Positions 1 to 6,469 of a stretch of DNA of 6,759 nt are shown in pieces. The notes under the pieces are model-generated. The model had not been told where the DNA came from, ran no database searches, and saw nothing but the letters and a program-made list of their open reading frames with translations. The position numbers and the translations under genes were made by a program. Source of the stretch: Acidimicrobiaceae bacterium (GTDB lineage Bacteria > Actinomycetota > Acidimicrobiia > Acidimicrobiales > Palsa-688); contig PMHU01000119.1 in NCBI GenBank assembly GCA_003156795.1, forward strand, positions 175 through 6,933, read 5' to 3'. Positions within the stretch are counted from its first letter, which is position 1; the number at the start of each line of letters is the position of its first letter.

Positions 1-1056
1 GGCACCAACGGCAAGACGACCACGACCAGCCTCCTAAGGGCGGCCATATCCACCAGCGGGCCCGTCGTTACCAACGTGCTCGGCGCCAACCTGCCGCCGG
101 GTCTGGCCTCGGCCCTGGCCGGCGGACCGCCGGGCGTGACAGCTGCGCTCGAAGTCGATGAAGCCTGGCTGGCCCGGGTTGTGGCTTCAACCGCGCCTCG
201 AGCCGTGGCCCTGCTCAACCTGAGTCGGGATCAGCTGGACCGAAACAACGAAGTCCGCCAGCTCGCCTCAGCGTGGCGCAGTACTTTCGCAGCGCGCCCG
301 GGAACGGCAGTCGTGGCCAACGCCGACGACCCCCTCGTGGTGTGGGGGGCCGGCCTGGCCGCTGACGTGCAATGGGTCGGCGCCGGTCAGCCGTGGACCG
401 ACGACGCCGCCGGCTGCCCCAGCTGTGGCGGGCGGATCAACTTCGACGGGGGAGGCGACGGTTGGGCTTGCGGCGGCTGCGACTTTCGGCGCCCCGACCT
501 CGATGTACGCCTAGAAGCCGGTTGGGTCGTCGGCCGCGACGGGTCCCGGACTCCTCTGCACGTGTCCCTGCCCGGTCGCGCCAACCGAGCCAACGCCGCC
601 ATGGCTCTGACGGTCGCGACGGCTCTCGGAGCCGACCCCGGCGCCGCCGCGGCGGCGATGGGGGAGCTGTCAGAAGTGGAAGGGCGCTACACCACCGTTG
701 CCGTCGGACGTCACCAAGCCCGTCTCCTGCTGGCCAAGAACCCGGCCGGCTGGCTCGAAGTGTTCGACTTCCTGCGCCCGCCTCCTGTTCCCGTGGTGGT
801 GGCGATCAACGCTCGGATCGCGGATGGCCGCGACCCGTCGTGGCTTTGGGATGTCCCGTTCGAGCGGCTACAAGGGCGTTTGGTGGTGGCCACCGGCGAG
901 CGCAGCAGGGATCTGGCCGTCCGCCTCCACTATGCCGACGTGCAACACACCCGCGAGCCCGACCTGGTCCGTGCCGTCGAGGCGACCCCGGCCCCGTCGG
1001 TTGACGTGGTTGCCAACTACACCTCCTTCCAGCAGCTCAGGGTGCGTCTGGCATGA
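1..1056 (+). CDS. murT: Lipid II isoglutaminyl synthase, MurT subunit (5' partial)
   Basis: MurT is the Mur-ligase-like subunit of the cytoplasmic MurT-GatD complex. It activates the D-Glu alpha-carboxyl of lipid II with ATP, and GatD supplies ammonia, giving D-isoglutamine. The frame is open from base 1 and begins inside the P-loop (GTNGKTTTTS), so the start codon and some N-terminal residues lie outside; 351 residues are visible. Further Mur-ligase marks are the segments LEVDEAW and LLNLSRDQLDR. A four-cysteine ribbon (CPSCGG then CGGC; Cys codons at 415, 424, 469 and 478) inside the central domain is a known MurT feature that probably binds zinc. The C-terminal MurT domain (DUF1727) shows LLAKNPAGW, NARIADGRDPSWLWD and the closing NYTSFQQLR. 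The stop overlaps the gatD ATG as ATGA (1053-1056), which implies coupled translation. A GTG at 76 is internal and not the start. Identity is very secure. Confidence 0.96.
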   Translation, partial: GTNGKTTTTSLLRAAISTSGPVVTNVLGANLPPGLASALAGGPPGVTAALEVDEAWLARVVASTAPRAVALLNLSRDQLDRNNEVRQLASAWRSTFAARPGTAVVANADDPLVVWGAGLAADVQWVGAGQPWTDDAAGCPSCGGRINFDGGGDGWACGGCDFRRPDLDVRLEAGWVVGRDGSRTPLHVSLPGRANRANAAMALTVATALGADPGAAAAAMGELSEVEGRYTTVAVGRHQARLLLAKNPAGWLEVFDFLRPPPVPVVVAINARIADGRDPSWLWDVPFERLQGRLVVATGERSRDLAVRLHYADVQHTREPDLVRAVEATPAPSVDVVANYTSFQQLRVRLA

Positions 1057-1841
1057 GCGCCGTGGGTTCGAATGCGGCGTCGACTGTCACGGTGGCCCTA
1101 CTTTTTCCCGACCTGCTCGGAACCTATGGCGACTCAGGGAATGCCGTCATCCTGGCCCGGAGGCTGGCCTGGCGGGGATTCGACGCCCGGTTGGTCACTG
1201 TCCGGTCCGGTGATCCGGTTCCCGAGACCTGCGAGGTCTACGTGGTCGGCGGGGGCGAAGACCTACCGCAAGCCTTGGCGGCCCGCCAGCTGGGATCGCG
1301 GCGAGGAGGTCCGTTGCGCAAGGCGGTCGACGGCGGGGCCGCAGTGCTCGCCGTGTGCGCCGGGCTGCAGATCCTGGGTTCGAGCTTCGTCGGACCCGAT
1401 GGGGTCGAGGCGGACGGCTTGGCCCTGCTCGACTGCACGACGCGGCGCGGGGCGGGTCCCAGAGCGGTAGGAGAGATTGTGGTGAACCCCGAGTCAGAGC
1501 TCGGTCTGCCCGCCCTCACCGGATACGAAAATCACGCCGGCGTCACGACCGTCGGCCCGGATTCTCGGCCGCTCGGGCGCGTCGTGCGGGGCGTCGGCAA
1601 CGGCGACGGCTCTGGGACCGACGGGGTGAGATCGGGCCGCGTAATCGGTACCTATCTTCACGGTCCCGTGCTGGCCCGCAACCCGGCCCTCGCCGATCTG
1701 ATCCTGAGCACGGTCGTCGGTGACCTCGAACCCGTCGACGACAGCGAAAGCGAAGAGCTCCGGCGGGAGCGGCTGATGGCAGGCAACTCGACCGCGTCGG
1801 GCCGGCGGGGGCGGCGCTTCATCGCCGGGCTGCGCCGTTGA
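1053..1841 (+). CDS. gatD: Lipid II isoglutaminyl synthase, glutamine amidotransferase subunit GatD
   Basis: GatD is the glutaminase subunit (CobB/CobQ-like class I amidotransferase) that hydrolyses glutamine and passes ammonia to MurT. The 262-residue protein has the family's usual size. Visible motifs are the N-terminal FPDLLGTYGDSGN, VYVVGGGED around 63-70, the nucleophile elbow AVCAGLQILG with catalytic Cys102, GYENHAGVT around 157-165, and GTYLHGP with catalytic His203. The third catalytic residue is known in the family to be an Asp contributed by MurT. The ATG overlaps the murT stop by four bases. Only a weak purine run (AGGG, 1039-1042) precedes it, so translation probably relies on coupling. 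The last 30 residues are Arg/Ser-rich and poorly conserved in appearance. Its own stop overlaps the TTG of the next gene. The murT-gatD adjacency and the intact Cys/His pair make this secure. Confidence 0.96.
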   Translation: MSAVGSNAASTVTVALLFPDLLGTYGDSGNAVILARRLAWRGFDARLVTVRSGDPVPETCEVYVVGGGEDLPQALAARQLGSRRGGPLRKAVDGGAAVLAVCAGLQILGSSFVGPDGVEADGLALLDCTTRRGAGPRAVGEIVVNPESELGLPALTGYENHAGVTTVGPDSRPLGRVVRGVGNGDGSGTDGVRSGRVIGTYLHGPVLARNPALADLILSTVVGDLEPVDDSESEELRRERLMAGNSTASGRRGRRFIAGLRR

Positions 1842-3070
1842 GCTCGACCGCTCTGCATACCGACCAGTACGAGTTGACGATGCTCGATGCCGCCCTGCTG
1901 GCGGGGAAAGAGGGGCAGCGCGTCACTTTTGAAGTCTTCGCCCGGCGCCTCCCACCCGGTCGCCGTTTCGGAGTGTTCGCCGGCCTCGAGCGCGTCCTCG
2001 ACGCCATCGACGAGTTCCGCTTCACTCCCGACATCGTGGACTGGCTACGTGGTCGCCGTATCATCTCGGAGGAGACGCTGGCGTGGTTGGAACGCTTTCG
2101 CTTCGGCGGGGATATCCACGCCTATCGTGAAGGCGAGCTGTACACCGACGGGTCGCCCGTCTTGACGGTCGAGGGGACGTTCGGAGAGTCGGTGCTGCTC
2201 GAGACCCTCGTCCTGTCGATCCTCAACCACGACTCTTCGGTGGCAGCAGCCGCGTCGCTGATCGTCGAAGCCGCCGGGGGCCGGCCCGTCATCGAAATGG
2301 GCAGCCGCCGGACCGACTTCGAGGCGGCGGTCGCCGCGGCTCGCGCCGGATACCTCGCCGGTCTGGCGTCGACGTCGAATCTGGAGGCGGGGAAGCGCTA
2401 CGGCATTCCGACGGCGGGGACGGCGGCGCACGCATTCGTGCTCCTCTTCACCGACGAGAAGGCCGCGTTCGAAGCCCAGGTGGCGGCGTTTGGGCCGGCC
2501 ACGACCCTTCTGGTCGACACCTACGATACCCACGAGGCCATACCCCTAGCCGTCGAAGTGGCCGGCCCGTCGCTGGCCGCGATCCGAATCGACTCCGGAG
2601 ATCTGGCCGACGAGGCCCGGCGGGCTCGAGCCGCGCTGGACTCTCTGGGCGCCACCGAAACGAAGGTGATCCTCACCGGGGACCTGGATGAAGGGTCCAT
2701 TCGAAGCCTCGCAGATTGCCCCGCCGACGGCTACGGGGCGGGGACCAGCGTGGCGATGGGCCTCGGGTTTCCGACGGCCGGCTTCGTCTACAAGCTGGTA
2801 GCGGTCGAGGGCAAGGCGGTGGCCAAGCGGTCGCCGGGCAAGACGACCACAGGCGGGCGGAAGTGGGCTTGGCGGTTGGCGGGCGAGGCGGCGGAGGTCG
2901 TGGCCTTGTCGCCCGACCGCAAGCCCCCCGGCGGACGGAGCCTGCAGGCGACGGTCGTCGAGGGTGGACGCCGGTTGCCCGGGCCGTCGCTGGAAGAGGC
3001 CCGCGCCTTCCACCAGGAGGTCAGGGCCGAGGTCGCACCGGGCCGGGCGCTGGCACTCGTCAGACTTTAG
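1838..3070 (+). CDS. pncB: Nicotinate phosphoribosyltransferase
   Basis: This enzyme joins nicotinate to PRPP, with ATP hydrolysis, to give nicotinate mononucleotide in the Preiss-Handler NAD salvage route; it is cytoplasmic. The 410-residue protein carries the N-terminal TDQYELTM (8-15), VIEMGSRR (151-158), the segment STSNLEAGKRYGIP followed by GTAAHAF, where His198 aligns with the histidine phosphorylated in the family, LLVDTYDT (224-231), IRIDSGDL (249-256) and the phosphate-binding YGAGTSV (299-305). It is somewhat shorter than the roughly 430-450 residues common in actinobacteria. The start is TTG at 1838, overlapping the gatD stop (TTGA). The next in-frame ATG (1880) would remove the conserved TDQYELT, and I see no in-frame ATG, GTG or TTG in the 27 bases upstream of 1838. 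No strong ribosome binding site is visible, so expression probably depends on gatD translation. It converges with the kinase gene, whose stop is 4 bp away. Confidence 0.94.
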   Translation: MSSTALHTDQYELTMLDAALLAGKEGQRVTFEVFARRLPPGRRFGVFAGLERVLDAIDEFRFTPDIVDWLRGRRIISEETLAWLERFRFGGDIHAYREGELYTDGSPVLTVEGTFGESVLLETLVLSILNHDSSVAAAASLIVEAAGGRPVIEMGSRRTDFEAAVAAARAGYLAGLASTSNLEAGKRYGIPTAGTAAHAFVLLFTDEKAAFEAQVAAFGPATTLLVDTYDTHEAIPLAVEVAGPSLAAIRIDSGDLADEARRARAALDSLGATETKVILTGDLDEGSIRSLADCPADGYGAGTSVAMGLGFPTAGFVYKLVAVEGKAVAKRSPGKTTTGGRKWAWRLAGEAAEVVALSPDRKPPGGRSLQATVVEGGRRLPGPSLEEARAFHQEVRAEVAPGRALALVRL

Positions 3071-3074
3071 GGCG

Positions 3075-4112
3075 CTACCCGTCGGCGTCAGCCGGCCTCC
3101 AGCCAGTCCGGTGGCTTTCGGCGTTCGGTGGGGGTGGTGCGTCCGTTGTCGGCGCGCCCGAGGGACGGGCGGCTGTCTTTCTCGCGGTGGTCTTCTTCGC
3201 CGGAGCCGTGGCCCCGGCGGCGTCGGTCGTCTTAGCCGGCGTCCTAGCCCGCGAGGGGGCGGTGCCGGACGTGGGTGGCCGGGACGAGGAGGCCCGGGCT
3301 GTGGCCGAGCGCCCGGCCCGGGCCGTCTGGCGAACTGGCGAGCTGGGGACGTCCGTCCGGTCCCAGAGCTTGATGCCGCCGAGGATTCCGGCCGAGTTGT
3401 CGACGAGGCTGACTTCGTCGGGCAGGTTGGAACCGAGCCGGGGCGCGTTGCCGCCGCCGACGTAGCAATGGTCGAAGAAGGTCACCCCCCGGAGGGTCTC
3501 GATCGCGTCCAGGGCCCGCTTCGCCCACTTCTTGTTGCCGATCCTCTTGCGGGTCGCTTCGCCGAGCACGTCGTTATAGCTGCCTCCCTTCGACAGAGGC
3601 GTGTGGGCGAACTCGAAATGGGGGAGGAGCCTGCCGTCGAGGAAGAAGGCCGTGCCCACTCCCGTGCCGAGCGTCACGACCGCCTCGAAGCCCTTGCCCT
3701 CGACGACCGCCGCTCCCTGCAGGTCGGCGTCGTTGGCCACCTTCGTCGGCTTGCCGGTCACTTCCGCGAGCGCGGCGGCCAGGTCGAACCGGTTCCACGC
3801 CTTGACCAGCTTGGGCTCCGGCCGTCCACCAGGGCCGGAAGGCGAGATGAAGTGCGGGGCCGAGAGGATTTGCCCAGCCCGCACCATGCCAGGAAAGCCG
3901 ACCGAAACCCGGTCGAAGGCCGGGAGCTGACCTATCAGCTTCTGAAGTTCGAGCACGAGCTTCTGAGGGGAGAGCGGGTAGGGCGTCGCGACGCGAACGC
4001 GATCGTGTTCCATCTGGCCGCGTTCGTCGAGTACGGAGGCCTTGATGCCCGTCCCCCCGATGTCGATTGCGAGCGTATTGAGCGGCTTCGTGCCGGATGC
4101 GCGGGCGGTCAT
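3075..4112 (-). CDS. ROK-family sugar kinase, polyphosphate-glucokinase-like, with long basic low-complexity tail
   Basis: This is a cytoplasmic ROK-fold kinase, most likely phosphorylating glucose with polyphosphate and/or ATP. Visible motifs in the 345-residue protein are phosphate-1 DIGGTGIK (17-24), VGFPGMV (71-77), VANDAD with probable catalytic base Asp128, LGTGVGTAFF (148-157), the segment RKRIGNKKWAKR (188-199) and the adenosine-type motif YVGGGNA (217-223). The CxCGxxGC zinc motif of classical ROK repressors and glucokinases is absent, as in polyphosphate glucokinases. The catalytic part ends near residue 252 (GILGGIKLWD), matching the usual length of about 250-265. About 93 further residues are rich in Ala, Thr, Pro, Arg and Lys. 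The ATG at 4112 is chosen because it places DIGG about 16 residues in; the frame stays open upstream to 4322 but would run into the divergent gene. Donor and sugar specificity cannot be settled from sequence. Confidence 0.87.
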   Translation of the reverse strand: MTARASGTKPLNTLAIDIGGTGIKASVLDERGQMEHDRVRVATPYPLSPQKLVLELQKLIGQLPAFDRVSVGFPGMVRAGQILSAPHFISPSGPGGRPEPKLVKAWNRFDLAAALAEVTGKPTKVANDADLQGAAVVEGKGFEAVVTLGTGVGTAFFLDGRLLPHFEFAHTPLSKGGSYNDVLGEATRKRIGNKKWAKRALDAIETLRGVTFFDHCYVGGGNAPRLGSNLPDEVSLVDNSAGILGGIKLWDRTDVPSSPVRQTARAGRSATARASSSRPPTSGTAPSRARTPAKTTDAAGATAPAKKTTARKTAARPSGAPTTDAPPPPNAESHRTGWRPADADG

Positions 4113-4192
4113 GCTCGCAGAGACTAGATCGCCGCAATAGCGGAACGTACTAAGCGCTCGACGTGCGCCCGCCGAAGGGTAAAGAATGGTGG

Positions 4193-4210
4193 TGCCGGTT
4201 GGAATCGGCA
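4193..4210. promoter_or_regulatory. 18-bp imperfect dyad, possible operator or leader hairpin
   Basis: TGCCGGTT and AATCGGCA flank a two-base GG centre. The arms are complementary at seven of eight positions, and the remaining position would be a G-U wobble in RNA. The dyad lies 22 bases before the GTG of the DUF3040 gene and just before its ribosome binding site, next to a weak -10-like AAGAAT. That position would suit a repressor operator or a short 5' leader hairpin. The regulator, if any, is not identifiable here. Confidence 0.35.
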
Positions 4211-4219
4211 GGTCCGAGA

Positions 4220-4230
4220 GGAGGGAGGGG
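4220..4230 (+). promoter_or_regulatory. Strong ribosome binding site for the DUF3040 gene
   Basis: The purine run GGAGGGAGGGG holds two overlapping GGAGG cores, the first 8 bases and the second 4 bases before the GTG at 4233. The first has the usual spacing, and it decides this GTG as the start. It is one of only two strong Shine-Dalgarno sequences in the window. Confidence 0.75.
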
Positions 4231-4232
4231 TC

Positions 4233-4592
4233 GTGGGCACGCGAGATGACGCCAGGCTCACTGCGCAAGAACGTGTCGCTCTGGCCGGCCTGGAGTCGGC
4301 GGCCGCCGCGGACGACCCCCAACTTGCGGCGCGGCTCAGAGGGTCGAACGCGATATGGATCAGATCGGTGCTGCTACGACCGTCGGCGTTCCTCGTTGGC
4401 AAGTGGCGCCGGCTACTCAACCGCGGTTGGTGGGGGGTCCCGATCGTCGCCGTGGGGCTTCTACTGGTCGCCATCGGAATGAGCGCCGGGTTCGCGTGCG
4501 GTCTGGCAGGAGCGCTGATCGTTACGGTCGGCTTGCGCCTGGTGGCCCAGGCGGTTGAGGACCGCTGGGTCAGCGGGTCGAGGTCGGGTTAG
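4233..4592 (+). CDS. DUF3040 family small membrane protein
   Basis: This 119-residue protein has a soluble N-terminal helix-rich segment matching the DUF3040 pattern typical of actinobacteria: LTAQERVALAGLE (9-21) followed by DDPQLAARLRG (27-37). Two hydrophobic stretches, about 68-86 and 87-106, are likely membrane helices. The segment between the motif and the first helix (38-66) is basic, with Arg44, Arg49, Lys57, Arg59, Arg60 and Arg64, and would be expected on the cytoplasmic side. The function of DUF3040 proteins is unknown to me. The GTG start is supported by a strong GGAGG run 8 bases upstream. The gene is divergent from the ROK kinase, and its TAG stop overlaps the TAA of the convergent gene on the other strand (4589-4592). 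It appears to be a single-gene transcript. Confidence 0.82.
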   Translation: MGTRDDARLTAQERVALAGLESAAAADDPQLAARLRGSNAIWIRSVLLRPSAFLVGKWRRLLNRGWWGVPIVAVGLLLVAIGMSAGFACGLAGALIVTVGLRLVAQAVEDRWVSGSRSG

Positions 4593-5230
4593 CCACCGCC
4601 GCCTCCGAACCCGGTAGATCCGAACCCTCCGCCCCCCGTCGTCGAGACGCCCTGCGCCGTCGCCCGAACCGACGTGGCGGAGACGCTCCCGTTTGCAGCC
4701 TTCGTTCCTGAGACGATCACGGTGTCACCTGTTTGGAGGCCGCTCAGGCTTGACTTGCCGGTCCGGGTGATCGTCGCCGACGGCCCGACTGTCACCTTGA
4801 CCAGGGCGCCGCTGGAGTTGGTCACGTAGAGGACGTTGCCCACGACACCGGTCACGAGTCCCGACGTGGCCGCCCCGGCCGCGCCGCCGAATCCGGAGAA
4901 GCCGCCGGTACCACCCGTGCCCGTACCCGAAGCGCCCCGAGCGGCGGCCGCGAATCGGGCCGCGATAGCGGAGGCGCTGGTCGTGGCGGATCCGGATCCG
5001 TGATGCTTCTCGGCGACCACTCCGCCCCAGAAGCCTCCGGCGAGGACGGCCAGCACCACGAGCGAGCCGGTCAGCGCCCGCACCCGTAGTCCCCGGCCCG
5101 TCGGGGACACCGCCGCCCAGTCGTCGTCGGGATCATCGGGGTGGATCAGCGGTTGCGTCGGCCCAGGCGCCGGTGGATCCGGTGGGGTAGGCGTAGGGAC
5201 GAAGAAAGGATCGGGGTCATTGGTTGACAC
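4589..5230 (-). CDS. Membrane-anchored Gly-rich protein with DUF5666-like extracytoplasmic domain
   Basis: The 213-residue protein has a Pro/Asp-rich N-terminus (1-45), a basic stretch GRGLRVR (45-51) and one hydrophobic segment (about 52-72), giving a likely N-in, C-out anchor. After an Ala/Ser/Gly-rich linker with FSGFGG comes a small beta-rich region (about 124-192): GLVTGVVGNVLYVTNSSG, then VKVTVGPSATIT, LSGLQTGDTVIVSG and GSVSATSVRA. This resembles the DUF5666 pattern of a short beta-barrel. The tail (199-213) is Gly/Phe repeats, with a 15-nt tandem unit encoding GFGSTGFG. The GTG start at 5230 follows AGGAGG with 7-base spacing, 15 bp after the permease stop, so it belongs to the transporter operon. 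It may be an accessory or adaptor-like subunit of that transporter, but this is inferred from position. There is no lipobox and no cysteine. Confidence 0.72.
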   Translation of the reverse strand: MSTNDPDPFFVPTPTPPDPPAPGPTQPLIHPDDPDDDWAAVSPTGRGLRVRALTGSLVVLAVLAGGFWGGVVAEKHHGSGSATTSASAIAARFAAAARGASGTGTGGTGGFSGFGGAAGAATSGLVTGVVGNVLYVTNSSGALVKVTVGPSATITRTGKSSLSGLQTGDTVIVSGTKAANGSVSATSVRATAQGVSTTGGGGFGSTGFGGGGG

Positions 5231-5237
5231 GCTGGTG

Positions 5238-5243
5238 CCTCCT
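5238..5243 (-). promoter_or_regulatory. Consensus ribosome binding site for the DUF5666-like gene
   Basis: Read on the minus strand this is AGGAGG, 7 bases before the GTG at 5230. It lies in the 15-bp gap after the permease stop (5246-5248). It fixes the start codon and suggests the last gene of the operon is translated independently and strongly. Confidence 0.8.
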
Positions 5244-5245
5244 GC

Positions 5246-6469
5246 TCACTCGTACCGCAGAGCGTCGACCGGCCGTAGCGAAGCGGCCCGGCTTGCTGGA
5301 TAGAAACCAAAGAAGACGCCCACTGCGACGGCCACCACGAATGCCTCGAAGATCGAGGAAGGCGCTACCACGGGCTTGACCCCAACGATGCGGAACCTCG
5401 AACCGATGAGACCGATGATGACCCCGACCACCCCGCCTATGAAGGACAGCAGGACCGCCTCCATGAGGAACTGTCCGAGGATGGCCCGGCGGGGCGCACC
5501 GATGGCCTTGCGAATCCCGATCTCGCGGGTGCGCTCGGTGACCGACACCAACATGATGTTCATGATCCCGATGCCGCCGACGAGCAGGCTGATGGCGGCT
5601 ACGGCACCCAGAAGCACGGTAAAGGTCGAGTTGGTCGAAGCGCTGGTGGACAGAAGAGTGCTCTCGTTGATCACGGTGAAAGGAAGATCGGCGACAGTGG
5701 TCTGATTCGCCGACGCCAGAATGTTTTCCGCCTCGTCCTCGGCCGCGTTGACGTCTTTGGATGTCTTGGCTTGCACGATCACTTCGGTGAAGTTGTCGGT
5801 GTATCCGGTCAGCAAGTCCTGAGCGGTCGTGTACGGCACGATGGCCACGTCATTGAGGTCCACGCCGCTGCTCGATCCTTTATTGGCCAGCACGCCGACG
5901 ACTTCGAGCCTGGCCGAGCCGAAGTAGACATCGGTCCCGATGGGATTGGCGCCCGCGTCGTATAGGTTGGTGACCAGATCCTGGCCGATTAGCACCACAG
6001 GGGCGTGCTGGGTGACGTCGGTCGAGGTGATGGCCTGGCCGGCCTCGACCTGGTAGTCCTCCGCTTCCAGGTAGGCCGGTACGGTGCCGGTCACCGTGAC
6101 CGACGTCGAAGCCGAGCCGAATGAAGCGGTGACGCTCGAACTTACGGTGGGGGACACCGACGCGATATCGGGAGCCTGATCGGGGTCGGACATGGCCGTG
6201 ATGTCGGCTGCGGTGATGGTGGCTGCCTGACTCTGGGTGCCGGTCGTGGACGGGCCCCGACCGAACCGACCCCGGTTCACGATGGTGATGGTGTTCGTTC
6301 CGAGGTCCTTGATCCGGGCCTGGACTGCCTGGGACGACCCGTTCCCGACGGCGACGAGGATGATCACGGCGCCCACTCCGATGAGGATGCCGAGGACGGT
6401 CAAGGCCGAGCGGAGCTTGTTGGTCGACAAGCCCCGCAATGCGCTCCTCAAGTCGTCGAAAATGGTCAA
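5246..6469 (-). CDS. MacB/FtsX-type ABC transporter permease
   Basis: This is the membrane subunit of a type VII (MacB-like, mechanotransmitting) ABC system, 407 residues, the usual size. An N-terminal amphipathic segment (FDDLRSALRGLSTNKLRSA) leads into helix 1 (about 22-43, GILIGVGAVI). A large extracytoplasmic domain follows (about 44-280) and is Ser/Thr/Gly-rich early on. The FtsX domain has helices at about 282-308, 333-356 and 370-392. Between helices 2 and 3 lies the typical coupling segment TERTREIGIRKAIGA (311-325), and the protein ends with the family signature PASRAASLRPVDALRYE. The start is TTG at 6469, overlapping the ATPase stop as TTGA. It places the conserved N-terminus as expected, and no in-frame alternative is seen just upstream. 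In a Gram-positive envelope it probably exports or extracts a peptide or lipid-like substrate. The substrate is not inferable. Confidence 0.92.
   Translation of the reverse strand: MTIFDDLRSALRGLSTNKLRSALTVLGILIGVGAVIILVAVGNGSSQAVQARIKDLGTNTITIVNRGRFGRGPSTTGTQSQAATITAADITAMSDPDQAPDIASVSPTVSSSVTASFGSASTSVTVTGTVPAYLEAEDYQVEAGQAITSTDVTQHAPVVLIGQDLVTNLYDAGANPIGTDVYFGSARLEVVGVLANKGSSSGVDLNDVAIVPYTTAQDLLTGYTDNFTEVIVQAKTSKDVNAAEDEAENILASANQTTVADLPFTVINESTLLSTSASTNSTFTVLLGAVAAISLLVGGIGIMNIMLVSVTERTREIGIRKAIGAPRRAILGQFLMEAVLLSFIGGVVGVIIGLIGSRFRIVGVKPVVAPSSIFEAFVVAVAVGVFFGFYPASRAASLRPVDALRYE

Larger units (their letters stand above)
4113..4232. promoter_or_regulatory. Divergent intergenic region between the ROK kinase and DUF3040 genes
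   Basis: These 120 bp must contain the start signals of both divergent genes. For the plus strand, a weak promoter-like pair is TCGACG (4158-4163) and AAGAAT (4182-4187) with an 18-bp spacer, each matching four of six consensus bases. Transcription would then start near the dyad at 4193-4210. A short CCGC-AATA-GCGG inverted repeat lies at 4132-4143, close to the kinase start. I see no convincing minus-strand promoter hexamers. The assignment as regulatory rests mainly on gene orientation. Confidence 0.4.

Noticed and set aside
76..78. GTG as the start of the first gene
   Set aside because: The frame is open to base 1 and encodes the Mur-ligase P-loop GTNGKTTTTS upstream, so this codon is an internal valine of a truncated gene.
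415..480. Four-cysteine ribbon inside MurT as a novel insertion
   Set aside because: A Cys4 ribbon in the central domain is an established feature of MurT proteins.
2837..2850. 14-base match (ggcaagacgaccac) to bases 10-23
   Set aside because: Both copies encode GKTTT in unrelated proteins with similar codon preference; flanking bases do not match, so it is not a meaningful repeat.
2964..4127. Long open frame on the plus strand antisense to the kinase
   Set aside because: Its Arg/Gly/Pro-rich translation has no recognisable motif and mirrors the high-GC codon pattern of the kinase gene on the other strand.
4113..4143. Minus-strand promoter for the kinase (TAGTCT-like hexamer and CCGC-AATA-GCGG repeat)
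   Set aside because: No -35 partner at suitable spacing was found, and the four-base stem is too short to support a separate call.
4113..4322. N-terminal extension of the ROK kinase by 70 residues to a start near 4322
   Set aside because: The extension has no kinase-like sequence, would overlap the start of the divergent DUF3040 gene, and the ATG at 4112 puts the DIGGTG motif at the normal distance from the N-terminus.
4585..4613. Hairpin CGGGTT / AACCCG spanning the convergent stop codons as a bidirectional terminator
   Set aside because: The stem is six bases with a 17-base loop and no T-run follows on either strand; such pairings are common in GC-rich DNA.
4604..4627. Tandem TCCGAACCC repeat, 15-nt period
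   Set aside because: It is explained by the Gly/Phe-rich C-terminal repeat (GFGSTGFG) encoded on the minus strand rather than by a separate DNA element.
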